NCBI GenBank assembly: GCA_900316495.1
Contig: ONDC01000017.1
Location: 1 to 36,893, forward strand
Origin: an uncultured Eubacteriales bacterium
GTDB taxonomy: Bacteria; Bacillota; Clostridia; Oscillospirales; Acutalibacteraceae
Length of the DNA: 36,893 nucleotides
Direction: 5' to 3'
The notes under the pieces were generated by a model. The model ran no database searches and was not told the DNA's origin. It saw only the letters and a program-made list of their open reading frames with translations. The translations under genes and the position numbers were made by a program. This document shows, piece after piece, positions 7,128 through 15,970 of this stretch (within the stretch, counting starts at the first letter, position 1; the number at the start of each line of letters is the position of its first letter).

Positions 7128-8133
7128 ATGGCAAGCTTATCATTGAGACACGTTTACAAGAAGTATCCCGGCAACGTCGTAGCTGTTAAGGATTTCAACC
7201 TCGAGATCGAAGATAAAGAATTTATCATCTTCGTCGGTCCTTCCGGATGCGGTAAGTCCACCACCCTGCGTATGATCGCTGGTCTTGAAGACATCAGCGA
7301 AGGCGAGCTTTACATTGGCGACACCCTTGCCAACGACGTTCCCCCGAAAGACAGAGACATCGCCATGGTGTTCCAGAGCTACGCTCTTTATCCCCATATG
7401 TCTGTTCGTGAGAACATGGCATTTGGTCTGAAGCTCAGAAAGTATCCCAAGGCAGAGATCAATCGCCGCGTGGAAGAAGCCGCTCAGATCCTCGACATCA
7501 GCCATCTGCTTGACAGAAAGCCGAAGGCTCTCTCCGGTGGTCAGCGTCAGCGTGTTGCCATGGGTCGTGCTATCGTCCGTGAGCCGAAGGTCTTCCTTCT
7601 TGACGAGCCTCTTTCCAACCTCGACGCTAAGCTCCGCGCTCAGATGCGTACCGAGATCTCCAAGCTCCACCTGAGACTGGGCACCACATTCATCTATGTT
7701 ACCCATGACCAGACAGAAGCTATGACCCTGGGCGACAAGATCGTCGTTATGAAGGACGGTATCATCCAGCAGGTCAATACGCCTCAGTTCCTGTATGACA
7801 AGCCCTGCAACATGTTCGTTGCCGGCGAACAGCAAGGGTCAGCTGGAAGACTACATCGGCAAGGAAGTCGTTCTTGGCGTGCGTCCTGAGCATGTCCACG
7901 ACGAGCCTGAATACATTGAGAGATATGTTGACAGCTGCATCGAGGCAGACGTCGAAGTTACCGAATTGATGGGTAACGAGACCTTCCTGTACCTCAACGC
8001 TCTCGGCTCCAATGTTACCGCCCGTGTTGCTCCTACATCCAAGACCAAGGCTGGCGATCATGTCAAGGTTGCTCTGGTCAACAGCAAGATCCACATCTTC
8101 GACAAGGAAACCGAGCTTGCGATTGTGAACTGA
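7128..8133 (+). pseudogene. Sugar ABC transporter ATPase (UgpC/MsmX type), broken by an internal deletion
   Basis: The first 233 codons encode a complete nucleotide-binding domain of the multi-sugar importer type. It has Walker [10 protein letters not shown] (37-45), Q-loop V-F-Q-S (81-84), signature L-S-G-G-Q (135-139), Walker B V-F-L-L-D-E-P (155-161) and H-loop His193. After C-N-M-F-V-A-G the frame is lost and stops at 7889. The family's C-terminal regulatory TOBE part resumes in another frame near 7831 ([13 protein letters not shown], then V-R-P-E-H-V) and runs to 8133. About 37 codons that relatives have here (normally starting F-I-G-S-P-Q-M-N-F) are absent. The intact ATPase would energise several carbohydrate importers. 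As read, the cell would make a truncated ATPase without the regulatory domain. The ATG at 7128 has GGAGG. A sequencing or assembly deletion is possible. Confidence 0.88.
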
Positions 8134-8196
8134 TAGAATTACGAAGGCAGTCAGCCTGATAAGCTGCGAATACCTGCGTTGATGAATTGAATTTTC

Positions 8197-8243
8197 AGCC
8201 GGTGTATGTTTTTGTTTCGGCAAGAGCATACACCGGCTTTTTG
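8197..8243 (+). terminator. Rho-independent terminator after the ABC ATPase gene
   Basis: A perfect 12-bp stem, AGCCGGTGTATG (8197-8208) with CATACACCGGCT (8227-8238), is followed by TTTTTG. Confidence 0.93.
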
Positions 8244-8339
8244 TATTTTGCGTCTCAATAAACAATTTAGTCGAATTGCACAGATATATGACATATTTTG
8301 TTAAAAAAATAAGAATTTTTAAAATATTATGTAAAACAC

Positions 8340-8368
8340 TTGCATTATCCGATACTTTTGTGTAAAAT
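8340..8368 (+). promoter_or_regulatory. Sigma-A promoter for the PucR/CdaR-type regulator
   Basis: TTGCAT (8340-8345) and TAAAAT (8363-8368) are separated by 17 bp, the same boxes as the ABC ATPase promoter. The expected start is near 8375. Confidence 0.75.
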
Positions 8369-8451
8369 GTATATGTAGTAAAAGTTTTTGGCGTCATGTT
8401 TATTTTTCTTAGATGCCATTATTCAATTACAGGAAGCGAGGAGTTAAAAAA

Positions 8452-9537
8452 ATGCCTAACAGATTATATCAGACAGTCGTTCATCAGATGAGAGATACCA
8501 TCGACAGAACCATAGGCGTTGTCGAGTCGTCCGGCACCATTCTTGCCTGCAGCGATCTCGGCAAGGTCGGCAAGACCACCACCGACGTCCCCGTAGAGCA
8601 GATCGGTCAGGGCGAGGGCTTTGTCCACAACGGCTACAGCTACCGTCCCTTCGGTTCGCACCCCACTGCCGAGACGGCGGTTTTTGTCGAGGGTACAGAC
8701 GACCAGGCTGCGAAGTACGCCGCCATTCTCGCCAGCTCGCTCATTATCATCAAGCAGTATTATGACGAGAAGTATGACCGCAATAATTTCATCAAGAACC
8801 TGATTTTGGACAATATCCTCCCGGGCGACATCTATCTGAAGGCGCGTGAGCTGCACTTCAACACCGACGTCAACCGCGTCTGCTTGTTGGTGCGCACGGT
8901 TTCCAAGCCCGATGTGGCTACCTTCGATATTATTCAGAACCTTTTCCCCGACAAGAACAAGGACTTTGTTATCAGCATCAACGAACGTGAGATCGCCATT
9001 ATCAAGGAAACTCATCAGGGCATCGATCTCAAGAATTTGGAGCAGCTTGCCCGTTCCATCGTCGATACGCTGTCGAGCGAATTCTATACCCACTGCATTG
9101 TCGGTATCGGCACGCAGGTCTCCGGCATCAAGGATCTCGGCTCATCCTTCAAGGAGGCTCAGATGGCGCTGGAAATCGGCAAGATCTTCGACACCGAAAA
9201 GACCATCGTTTCCTATGAGAATTTAGGTATCGCCAGACTGATCTATCAGCTGCCCGACACTCTCTGCGAGATGTTCCTCAAGGAGGTTTTCAAGAAGGGT
9301 TCTATCGAGTCGTTGGATCAGGAGACGCTCTTCACCATCCAGAAGTTCTTTGAAAACAACCTCAACGTCTCCGAGACGTCCCGCAAGCTGTTTGTTCACA
9401 GAAATACCCTCGTCTATCGTCTGGAAAAGATCAAGAAGCTCACCGGTCTCGATCTGCGCGAATTCGACCATGCCATTATCTTCAAGGTGGCGCTCATGGT
9501 CAAGAAATACCTCACCAACAAGCCCGTGAAGTATTGA
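8452..9537 (+). CDS. PucR/CdaR-type transcriptional regulator with C-terminal helix-turn-helix
   Basis: The 362-residue protein ends in the PucR-type HTH (about 300-355): an F-F-E-N-N-L-N-V-S-E-T-S-R-K-L-F segment followed by H-R-N-T-L-V-Y-R-L-E-K-I. The middle part carries the GGDEF-like fold typical of CdaR-type regulators (I-V-G-I-G-T-Q, then S-F-K-E-A-Q-M-A-L). The N-terminal 110 residues are an unassigned sensor-like region. Such regulators respond to sugar acids, purines or carbon status. The ATG at 8452 is chosen over one at 8413 because a GCGAGGAG site lies 6-9 nt upstream. It follows the broken sugar-ABC ATPase and shares its promoter architecture, so joint regulation of carbohydrate uptake is plausible but unproven. 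A bidirectional-looking terminator follows. Confidence 0.85.
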   Translation: MPNRLYQTVVHQMRDTIDRTIGVVESSGTILACSDLGKVGKTTTDVPVEQIGQGEGFVHNGYSYRPFGSHPTAETAVFVEGTDDQAAKYAAILASSLIIIKQYYDEKYDRNNFIKNLILDNILPGDIYLKARELHFNTDVNRVCLLVRTVSKPDVATFDIIQNLFPDKNKDFVISINEREIAIIKETHQGIDLKNLEQLARSIVDTLSSEFYTHCIVGIGTQVSGIKDLGSSFKEAQMALEIGKIFDTEKTIVSYENLGIARLIYQLPDTLCEMFLKEVFKKGSIESLDQETLFTIQKFFENNLNVSETSRKLFVHRNTLVYRLEKIKKLTGLDLREFDHAIIFKVALMVKKYLTNKPVKY

Positions 9538-9577
9538 TCCTTTATACATTTTCAGGCTGAAGCAATGGCAATAACAA

Positions 9578-9640
9578 ATGCCGGTTCCGGATTTTTCATT
9601 GGTTTTTCCTCTGATGAATCCGAAACCGGCATCTTTATTT
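9578..9640 (+). terminator. Terminator between convergent genes
   Basis: A long stem with one mismatch, ATGCCGGTTCCGGATT (from 9578) with AATCCGAAACCGGCAT (ending 9632), is followed by CTTTATTT on the plus strand. It lies between the plus-strand regulator and the minus-strand gene ending at 9659 and could serve both directions. Confidence 0.8.
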
Positions 9641-9658
9641 GATTTTTATGGACATTTA

Positions 9659-10291
9659 TTATCCGCCAATGGCGACATTGCCGTCAATGTGAAGGATGTA
9701 GTCGTCGGACATCTCCTCGACATAACCGTAGTAGAAGGGCACGCGGTCGGGGTATTCCACGGCGTTGAACTGCGTGTTGCGGCTGTCAAAGACGCCGGTC
9801 GGCACGTCGGAAATGTTGCCCTCGGTGTTGTGCGAGATAATCACGAAGCAGTTGTTCGTCCCGGGAACGTAGAGCCGCTCAATTATGCAGTAATTATAGG
9901 TGGAAACCTCCCGCCTGCGGTTGTAGAGGGTTTCAAGCTGCCATTTTCCGTCCTTTCTTGCGGGAAGGACGTGTGTGGTGATCTTTTCGTCGCCTGTGGA
10001 GGCGATGACAAAGGCACAGTCCGGATATTCGTCGATTTCGAGAATTTCGCCCGTGTTGTTGTAGTGAAAGGCGTCCTCCGGCTTGGAAAACCCCATGATA
10101 ACATTCTCCACCGGAATCAGATGAAGGATGATCACCGAGGCGGCAAAGGTAATGACCGCGCCAAGCCACGCCCCGCGGTTGTCGGAGGAACGGATATGGT
10201 ATTTTTTCTCCTCGTCGCTGTAAATGCGCATGACGAAGGCGACGGCGGCTCCCGCCAGCGCCAAGATTATTCTGATAGTGCTGTACAGCAT
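9659..10291 (-). CDS. Small membrane protein of unknown function
   Basis: I do not recognise this 210-residue protein. It has two hydrophobic spans (about residues 3-22 and 40-62) separated by a short charged loop (S-D-E-E-K-K-Y-H). A hydrophilic C-terminal domain of about 145 residues, rich in beta-type sequence, would lie on the same side as the N-terminus. The start follows a GGGAGG site at 8 nt. It has its own promoter. The SD overlaps a 10-bp inverted repeat whose other arm lies inside that promoter. The DUF4349 gene ends about 100 bp upstream on the same strand. Confidence 0.75.
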   Translation of the reverse strand: MLYSTIRIILALAGAAVAFVMRIYSDEEKKYHIRSSDNRGAWLGAVITFAASVIILHLIPVENVIMGFSKPEDAFHYNNTGEILEIDEYPDCAFVIASTGDEKITTHVLPARKDGKWQLETLYNRRREVSTYNYCIIERLYVPGTNNCFVIISHNTEGNISDVPTGVFDSRNTQFNAVEYPDRVPFYYGYVEEMSDDYILHIDGNVAIGG

Positions 10292-10300
10292 AAAACAAAC

Positions 10301-10363
10301 CTCCCGCCCTGCGGCAGAATTTTTTCCTGTTAGTACAGTATTATTCTACCACAAGGGCGGGAG
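10301..10363 (-). repeat. 10-bp inverted repeat that can cover a ribosome binding site
   Basis: CTCCCGCCCT at 10301-10310 and AGGGCGGGAG at 10354-10363 are perfect inverted copies. The left copy holds the SD of the gene starting at 10291. The right copy lies between the -35 and -10 boxes of its promoter. A transcript reading in from upstream would contain both arms and could hide the SD, while one from the local promoter would contain only the SD arm. Confidence 0.7.
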
Positions 10364-10371
10364 CAATTCAA
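10343..10371 (-). promoter_or_regulatory. Sigma-A promoter for the small membrane protein
   Basis: Minus-strand TTGAAT (10366-10371) and TAGAAT (10343-10348) are 17 bp apart, and the start is expected near 10336. The spacer contains one arm of a perfect 10-bp inverted repeat. Confidence 0.7.
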
Positions 10372-10393
10372 GTTTTTTTATTTTCGAGGCGGC

Positions 10394-11512
10394 TTATTTA
10401 TCGGTTTTCTCAGGTGCTTCTGCGGCGTCTGTGTTCTCCTGAACCGGCTGTGCGGGAGGATTCTGCGGCGCGTTGACCGGCATGGGCGGATAGTAGCCGG
10501 GCATGTAATGGGGAGCCATGCGCATATTTTTGGGCTGCTTCGGCTTTTTGGGGTGCTTTTTGCGGTGGCGGCGGATGATGAAGATCACAACGCCCACGAT
10601 CAGCAGCAGCGGAGAGATGGCGATGACGATAATGACGATCCACAGCAGCAGCGACCAGAGGAAATTGACCACGCTGAGGAAGCCGTTTTTGATGAGGGTG
10701 ATAAAGTCGCTGAAGCTGAGGGAATCCCATTCAAAGTCGTCCTCCGCGCCGACGTGCAGCTTGACCTGCTGGCGGATGGAGAGGTGAATGGAGGAAAGGT
10801 CTACCTTGGAGTCGTAGTACCGCAGCGTGCCCTCCATGGATTCGATTTCGGCGGTGAGGTCGGCGATGTAGCGCTGCACCTCCAACGATTCTTCAATGGT
10901 CTTGGCCTCCTTGAGCAGCTTATAATAACTCTTGAGTGCCTCTTTCTTGGTTTCAAGACGAATCTTGATGTCGTAATATTCCTGCGTGACGTCGTTGGTG
11001 GAAATCTCCGAGCTTGTCACCTTGTCGGTCTTTTCGGCAAGGGCGATGAAGTCGTCCAGCTTGTCGGGGCTGATTTTCAGTTCCGCTTCGATGTTGATGT
11101 AGTCGTAGCTGCCATAGGTGTCAGTGGACTTGCTGACGCTGATTTCCCTGCCGCCGTTCTGCTTGGCGAAGTCGGCAAGTGTGTCGTAACATTTCTGGGC
11201 GTCGGAGGAATCCATGACGATATTGGCGGTGCGGATAATCTTGTCCTCAAATTCAGCGGAGGTCTTGTCGCCCGACATCCTTTTGCTGTCGATTGAAGCG
11301 GAATTCTCGGTGATGCTTTCCTCCGCCAGATCGAAGGCTTCTTCTTCATATGCGCCCTTTTCCTGGTTGATGGAATAGCTGTCGGTATAGGCTCCATCGT
11401 AACTGTCCGCCGATTTTGTGGCGCTTGCGTTTCCACAGGACGTCATCAGCGCCAGAATGAGCGTTGCCGCCGTCAGCATTTTCCATGCATGCTTCCTTCT
11501 TGCTTTTAACAT
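10394..11512 (-). CDS. DUF4349 lipoprotein
   Basis: The 372-residue product begins with a lipoprotein signal (lipobox L-M-T-S-C, Cys about 26), then a Ser/Glu-rich linker. A DUF4349 domain follows: I-I-R-T-A-N-I-V-M-D, S-S-D-A-Q-K-C-Y, then a long helical hairpin with R-L-E-T-K-K-E-A-L-K-S-Y and a YIADLTAEIESMEGTLRYYD coiled segment. A hydrophobic span follows at about 270-310, then a Lys/Pro-rich tail near 315-372. DUF4349 proteins are envelope-associated with no settled function. I start at 11512 because AAAGGAGTG precedes that ATG and the upstream in-frame codons run into the terminator of the preceding gene. It lies between the proBA-operon terminator and the small membrane protein gene. 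Confidence 0.85.
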   Translation of the reverse strand: MLKARRKHAWKMLTAATLILALMTSCGNASATKSADSYDGAYTDSYSINQEKGAYEEEAFDLAEESITENSASIDSKRMSGDKTSAEFEDKIIRTANIVMDSSDAQKCYDTLADFAKQNGGREISVSKSTDTYGSYDYINIEAELKISPDKLDDFIALAEKTDKVTSSEISTNDVTQEYYDIKIRLETKKEALKSYYKLLKEAKTIEESLEVQRYIADLTAEIESMEGTLRYYDSKVDLSSIHLSIRQQVKLHVGAEDDFEWDSLSFSDFITLIKNGFLSVVNFLWSLLLWIVIIVIAISPLLLIVGVVIFIIRRHRKKHPKKPKQPKNMRMAPHYMPGYYPPMPVNAPQNPPAQPVQENTDAAEAPEKTDK

Positions 11513-11616
11513 AGTGAATCGCACTCCTTTTGTTAATGGATCAGGTCTCCGCCTGTTTTCATACAATATAACCTTCCGCTCAGGAAAAAGGTTGGCGTTT
11601 CCGCAAAAAAACTGAG

Positions 11617-11651
11617 AAAAACCGGCATAGCCTGCTGTGCAGCTATGCCGG
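11617..11651 (-). terminator. Rho-independent terminator of the proB-proA operon
   Basis: A perfect 10-bp stem, CCGGCATAGC (11622-11631) with GCTATGCCGG (11642-11651), is followed on the minus strand by TTTTTCTC and a further T-run. It ends the transcript that begins at proB. Confidence 0.9.
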
Positions 11652-11658
11652 CGAAAAA

Positions 11659-14600
11659 TCAATCCTCCACGTAGTTCCTGATGCTCTTAATGAAATAGCT
11701 GCCGTCGGAATTAAGCGTCAGAATATACTCCATGAACTTGTAGCATTCTGCCTCTGAACCTTCCGAGGAAGTGAGTGTCATTTCCTGTTGCTGCACATAA
11801 CCGACCACCAGTGATATGTAGTCGCTCTTCTGGGCTATCTGGGTAATGACCGCAGAAGGTCCGGTGATTCCGCCTCGCGTGATGTGGAAGGTCTTGTCGA
11901 TGCTGTCGTAGTAATAGAGAGCGCTTCCGTCATTTTCGCTCAGAACGTTCATATTGAGCTTCACGTTCTTACCGAAGAGCTCCCTGGCTGCTTTCTCGAC
12001 GTTCTCAGCGGGGAGTACGATCTTGTCGGTGGCGTCGGAAACATGCTCGTAGCCTTCCGTTTCGTCCAGCTCGCGCAGCGCCTGCCAGATAGAGCTTTGC
12101 AGCAGCATGCTGTTGTCGGCTTTATCCACCGATTCAAAGGGCATAGGATCATTGACAACAACAGGTGAGATAAACTCCGTATACTCGGTTTTTTTCTCGC
12201 TGGTACTGCCGATGTTGTTAAATCCGGAAACAACCGTCTTTACGGCGCTGAACAGAATCATTACTGCAAACAATAGAGCGACTGCGCCAATGAATGCGGA
12301 AATTCTGCGGCGTGTGCGCTTGTTACGTGATGCCATATCGTCACCGTCCTCATCTTCGTCGAGCCATTGCTCCTGGAATTCAGCGTCATCAATGTCCGTC
12401 GGGAACACAATGGGTCCCTCAGGCAGCTTGAATACCGCCGTGGGATTTTCGGGTGATTCTCTTAAATGTAAAAACTGGGTGGTATCCTGCGACTCGCTTG
12501 CCTTTTTGTCTATCATAGACGGATTTTCATCTACGATCAGAACCGATTCAAAGAGGTTTTCATCGGGCTGGCGCGTTTTTTCGCGCGGCTTGTATTCAAG
12601 GATCTCTTCCTCTGCTTCGCTCTCCGCTTCGGGGGTCGCGGAAATCTCGTCTATGCTGACATTGAATACGTCGGATGATCCCCCTGCTTGTTCCTCATCA
12701 GGCGCCACATCGCCGCTTTCCTGACGGAACACCTCGGCAATTTCGGCTGCTTCGGCAAGCTTTTCGATCTTGTCCTCTACGTCTAAGCCGCTTGGCTGGT
12801 TGGCGTCCTCCTCGGTGCTGCCGTCCGGCGATGTCAGACGTTCCTTGGCAAAGATCTCATCCTCCAGATCGGCTACAATGACCTCGACCGTCTGCTCCTT
12901 ATCCTCCGTCACAGGTGTGTTGTCCTCAATGAACACGCCGATGGGTGGCTGTGATTCCGGCTTTTCCTCTGCTACGGGAGCAGCGGTCACTTCCGGTTCA
13001 TGGCTTTCGGGAATCAGCTCTACGGCGTCATACTCAGACGGCTGTTCTTCCGCCACTTCCTGCTGCTTCTGCTTTTCCAGCTCTGCTGAGTCGACGAGGA
13101 TCTCAGGAATAAATTCCTCTGTGCTGTCGCCGAGCTCCTCAAAGACGGGAGCAGGAGGATTATCCGGATGATCGCTTTCAGCCGGTTGGCTTTCCGTTTC
13201 CGGTTCCTTGCTTTGCAGGAACTGATTGATGTCGACTGAGTGGATGTTTTCCAGCTCGGCGTCTCTGACAGCCTGCTCCGCGGCCTCTTCCTCGGCCTTC
13301 TGCTCCGCTTCAAGATACGAAAGCATAATCGATCTCGAAAGGAGAGAGTCGCTGTCATCCGTTGCTTCATTCTTTTCTTCTTTCTCTGAGCTGCGGGTGG
13401 GAATGGCGTCGATCCAGCTGTCGTCATGTTCGGAATCAAACGAGAACGCGGTATCCATGGAGATCTCTGCGGCGCTCTTGACGGTCTCGGCCTTGCGCAC
13501 GCTCTCAAGCTTCTGCTTTTCAACCTCAGCCAGTATTTCTTCAATGGTAACGGTGTTTACCACATCTGAAATGTCGTTCAGAGTGGACTCGACAGATTCA
13601 AGTTCAGGTGGTTCCGAAGGACGTTCCTTTAGCTCCGGAAGTTCAACGGAATGGCTTGTCTCCGGCTTTTCCACTTCTTTGACCGCCGCTGCCAGCTGTG
13701 CCGCGTTTGTGTCTGCGACGGCTTTTTCCTGTCTGACAGGTTTTGGCTGCGCTGCTTTTTCTTTTTCGGCGGCTTCCCGCTGGTTTTCACGGGTGATTTT
13801 GTCATAGGGAAGAAGCTCGTCGTCTCCCAGCATGACGGGCTTGACGATCATCGGGGCGTCTGCGGAGGTATCGTCACCGAAATTCACCTGCTTCTTGGGA
13901 GGCTTGGTCTTTTTTGCGCCGAATTTCAGATGCTCCTGTGATTTTGGCGGAAATGCCGCGTCGTAGAATTCCTCCCAGTTGACCCCGTTGTCTGCCGGGG
14001 GCTTTCTTTGTGGCTTTGACATGCTTTCTATCGCGTCGGACATGGAAGAAATGTCGTCTATCATCTGTTCTGACACGGAATGAGCCGCCACGCCCATGGC
14101 GATTTTGTCCACCGCGGCGCGTTTCGCCTCGATTTTCGCGGCTCTTTCGCGGGCTGCCTCGTCCTTGCTGCGGTGATTCTTTCTGCGGTGGCTGCTTTCA
14201 CTGCGGTGTGAAGAGGCGTTTCCGCCTGAGAGAACGGTTTCTGTGTCGTTTTCCTGATCAGTGCCATCCGAAGCCTGTGCCTGCTCCGCCATCTGCTGAC
14301 GGGTGAGATTATTGGAAACAGCCCATTTTGGTGCCGGTACGTTGACCGTTGGCACGGCAAAGCCGATCTGACGTGAGGGCTGCTGGGACTGCTGTGGTTG
14401 CTGTGGTTGCTGAGACTTTGACGCAACCGGTCCCCATGCCGCCTCGGCCATTGCGGCGTTCATGGAGGCGACGCGCTCCTCCTCCGCTGCCTTGGCGCGA
14501 GGTGACTGAGTGTCGCCTGCCGGACGCCTTTTGGCTTCGGGATGATAATTCCCGTCTGCGGAATAACCGGTATACGGGTTTGGACGGTTGCTGTATTCCT

Positions 14601-14676
14601 CACTGTAGCGTTTTACAGGCTTTTTGTTCCTTTTGCGGCGGGGCTGATTATTGCTGTTGTGATTGTTGTTTGCCAC
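11659..14676 (-). CDS. Large acidic single-pass membrane protein, function unknown
   Basis: This 1005-residue protein matches no family I can name. Residues 1-60 are Asn- and basic-rich, followed by a Gln/Pro-rich repeat near 88-100. Up to about 780 the sequence is low-complexity, very rich in Glu, Ala and Ser, and probably disordered with some coiled-coil. A basic R-T-R-R-R precedes a single membrane span (about 790-816). The last 190 residues would be outside the membrane and contain beta-type sequence ending T-L-N-S-D-G-S-Y-F-I-K-S-I-R-N-Y. Positive charges before the span support a cytoplasmic N-terminus. The start is GTG with GGGGGG 11 nt upstream, 19 nt after the proA stop, so it is the third gene of the proB-proA operon. 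The C-terminal domain could be a sensor, but I cannot say for what. Confidence 0.7.
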   Translation of the reverse strand: MANNNHNSNNQPRRKRNKKPVKRYSEEYSNRPNPYTGYSADGNYHPEAKRRPAGDTQSPRAKAAEEERVASMNAAMAEAAWGPVASKSQQPQQPQQSQQPSRQIGFAVPTVNVPAPKWAVSNNLTRQQMAEQAQASDGTDQENDTETVLSGGNASSHRSESSHRRKNHRSKDEAARERAAKIEAKRAAVDKIAMGVAAHSVSEQMIDDISSMSDAIESMSKPQRKPPADNGVNWEEFYDAAFPPKSQEHLKFGAKKTKPPKKQVNFGDDTSADAPMIVKPVMLGDDELLPYDKITRENQREAAEKEKAAQPKPVRQEKAVADTNAAQLAAAVKEVEKPETSHSVELPELKERPSEPPELESVESTLNDISDVVNTVTIEEILAEVEKQKLESVRKAETVKSAAEISMDTAFSFDSEHDDSWIDAIPTRSSEKEEKNEATDDSDSLLSRSIMLSYLEAEQKAEEEAAEQAVRDAELENIHSVDINQFLQSKEPETESQPAESDHPDNPPAPVFEELGDSTEEFIPEILVDSAELEKQKQQEVAEEQPSEYDAVELIPESHEPEVTAAPVAEEKPESQPPIGVFIEDNTPVTEDKEQTVEVIVADLEDEIFAKERLTSPDGSTEEDANQPSGLDVEDKIEKLAEAAEIAEVFRQESGDVAPDEEQAGGSSDVFNVSIDEISATPEAESEAEEEILEYKPREKTRQPDENLFESVLIVDENPSMIDKKASESQDTTQFLHLRESPENPTAVFKLPEGPIVFPTDIDDAEFQEQWLDEDEDGDDMASRNKRTRRRISAFIGAVALLFAVMILFSAVKTVVSGFNNIGSTSEKKTEYTEFISPVVVNDPMPFESVDKADNSMLLQSSIWQALRELDETEGYEHVSDATDKIVLPAENVEKAARELFGKNVKLNMNVLSENDGSALYYYDSIDKTFHITRGGITGPSAVITQIAQKSDYISLVVGYVQQQEMTLTSSEGSEAECYKFMEYILTLNSDGSYFIKSIRNYVED

Positions 14677-14695
14677 TTGGAGTCATTCCCCCCTG

Positions 14696-15940
14696 TTATC
14701 TGATCTGTCCGTCTCCCTGAATGATAAATTTGGAGCTGGTGAGCTGGCGTATTCCCATCGGTCCGCGGGCGTGGAGCTTTTGGGTGGAGATACCTATCTC
14801 GGCGCCCAGTCCGAACTCACCGCCGTCTGTGAAGCGGGTGGAGCAATTCACATAAACCGCCGCGCTGTCCACTGACGAAGTGAACCTCTCCGCGCTGAAG
14901 TAATCGGAGGTGACGATGCACTCGCTGTGTCCCGTGGAATACCGGGCGATATGATCGATGGCTTCGTCGAGCGAATCCACCACCCGGCAAGCCAGAATAT
15001 AGTCTAAGAATTCGGTTGCGTAATCCTCCTCGGAAACGGGAACAACGCTGTCTCCCAAAATGCTTTGCGTCCGTTCGCATCCCCGTAGCTCGACCTTCTT
15101 TTCGTCGAGACGCGCCTTGATGACCGGCAGCGCCTTTTCTGCAATGTCTTTGTGAATCAGAATGGTCTCAATGGCGTTGCAGACGCTGGGACGGGAGGTC
15201 TTTGCGTTGTAGATAATGCTGGCAGCCATCTCAATGTCGGCGGATCTGTCGACAAATACGTGACAGTTGCCCACGCCGGTTTCGATGACGGGCACGGTGG
15301 AATTCTCTACCACCGCGCGGATAAGTCCCGCGCCGCCTCGCGGAATGAGCACATCAAGATATTTGCTCATGCGCATCATCTGATTGGCGCTTTCGCGGGA
15401 GGTGTCGGACACCAGCTGAATGCAGTCGGCGGGAAGTCCGGCGGTTTCCACTGCCCGGCGCAGTACGTCGGCAATGGCCATATTGGAATGAATGGCTTCC
15501 TTGCCGCCCCGCAGGATGCAGACGTTTCCGGCCTTCAGGCAAAGCGCGGCGGCGTCGGAGGTCACATTGGGACGCGACTCAAAGATGATTCCCACCACGC
15601 CGAGCGGCACGCGCACGCGCTGTATCTTCATGCCGTTGGGGCGGACGCTTCCTTCGATGATCTCTCCGATCGGGTCGGCGAGCGCCGCAACCTGACGGAT
15701 TCCCTCCGCCATGCCGGCGATCCGCTCCGGCGTCAGGCGAAGTCGGTCGAGCAGGCTGTCCTTCATGCCGTTCTGCCTGCCTTCCGAGAGGTCGGTTGCA
15801 TTGGCGGAGATAATGGTATCTTCATTCGCTGTCAGCGCGGAGGCCATAGCTTCCAGCGCTCTGTTTTTGGTATTGGTATCTGCCACGCCGAGAATTCTTT
15901 CGGCAGCCTTGGCGGCAAGTCCCATTTTTTCGGTGTCCAT
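14696..15940 (-). CDS. proA: Gamma-glutamyl phosphate reductase
   Basis: ProA reduces gamma-glutamyl phosphate with NADPH to glutamate-5-semialdehyde, the second step of proline synthesis. The 414-residue length is normal. Diagnostic blocks are V-P-L-G-V-V-G-I-I-F-E-S-R-P-N-V-T (111-127), C-L-K-A-G-N-V-C-I-L-R-G-G-K-E-A (134-149), and L-I-P-R-G-G-A-G-L-I (198-207). The catalytic cysteine lies in T-S-R-P-S-V-C-N-A (Cys254). F-G-L-G-A-E-I-G-I-S-T-Q-K and H-A-R-G-P-M-G are near the C-terminus. It follows proB after about 30 nt on the same strand. Confidence 0.97.
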   Translation of the reverse strand: MDTEKMGLAAKAAERILGVADTNTKNRALEAMASALTANEDTIISANATDLSEGRQNGMKDSLLDRLRLTPERIAGMAEGIRQVAALADPIGEIIEGSVRPNGMKIQRVRVPLGVVGIIFESRPNVTSDAAALCLKAGNVCILRGGKEAIHSNMAIADVLRRAVETAGLPADCIQLVSDTSRESANQMMRMSKYLDVLIPRGGAGLIRAVVENSTVPVIETGVGNCHVFVDRSADIEMAASIIYNAKTSRPSVCNAIETILIHKDIAEKALPVIKARLDEKKVELRGCERTQSILGDSVVPVSEEDYATEFLDYILACRVVDSLDEAIDHIARYSTGHSECIVTSDYFSAERFTSSVDSAAVYVNCSTRFTDGGEFGLGAEIGISTQKLHARGPMGIRQLTSSKFIIQGDGQIR

Positions 15941-15970
15941 AGCTTCGCTCCTTGGAGTCTATTCAGACTC

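Noticed and set aside
7821-7890. Programmed frameshift or translational bypass in the ABC ATPase gene
   Set aside because: No slippery sequence or flanking structure is seen, and conserved codons are missing rather than skipped, which fits a deletion.
9578-10333. Plus-strand open frame of 251 codons opposite the small membrane protein
   Set aside because: It begins inside a terminator stem and mirrors a gene that has its own promoter and SD.
10508-11296. Plus-strand open frame of 262 codons opposite the DUF4349 gene
   Set aside because: Low-complexity complement without start signal; the other strand encodes a recognisable lipoprotein.
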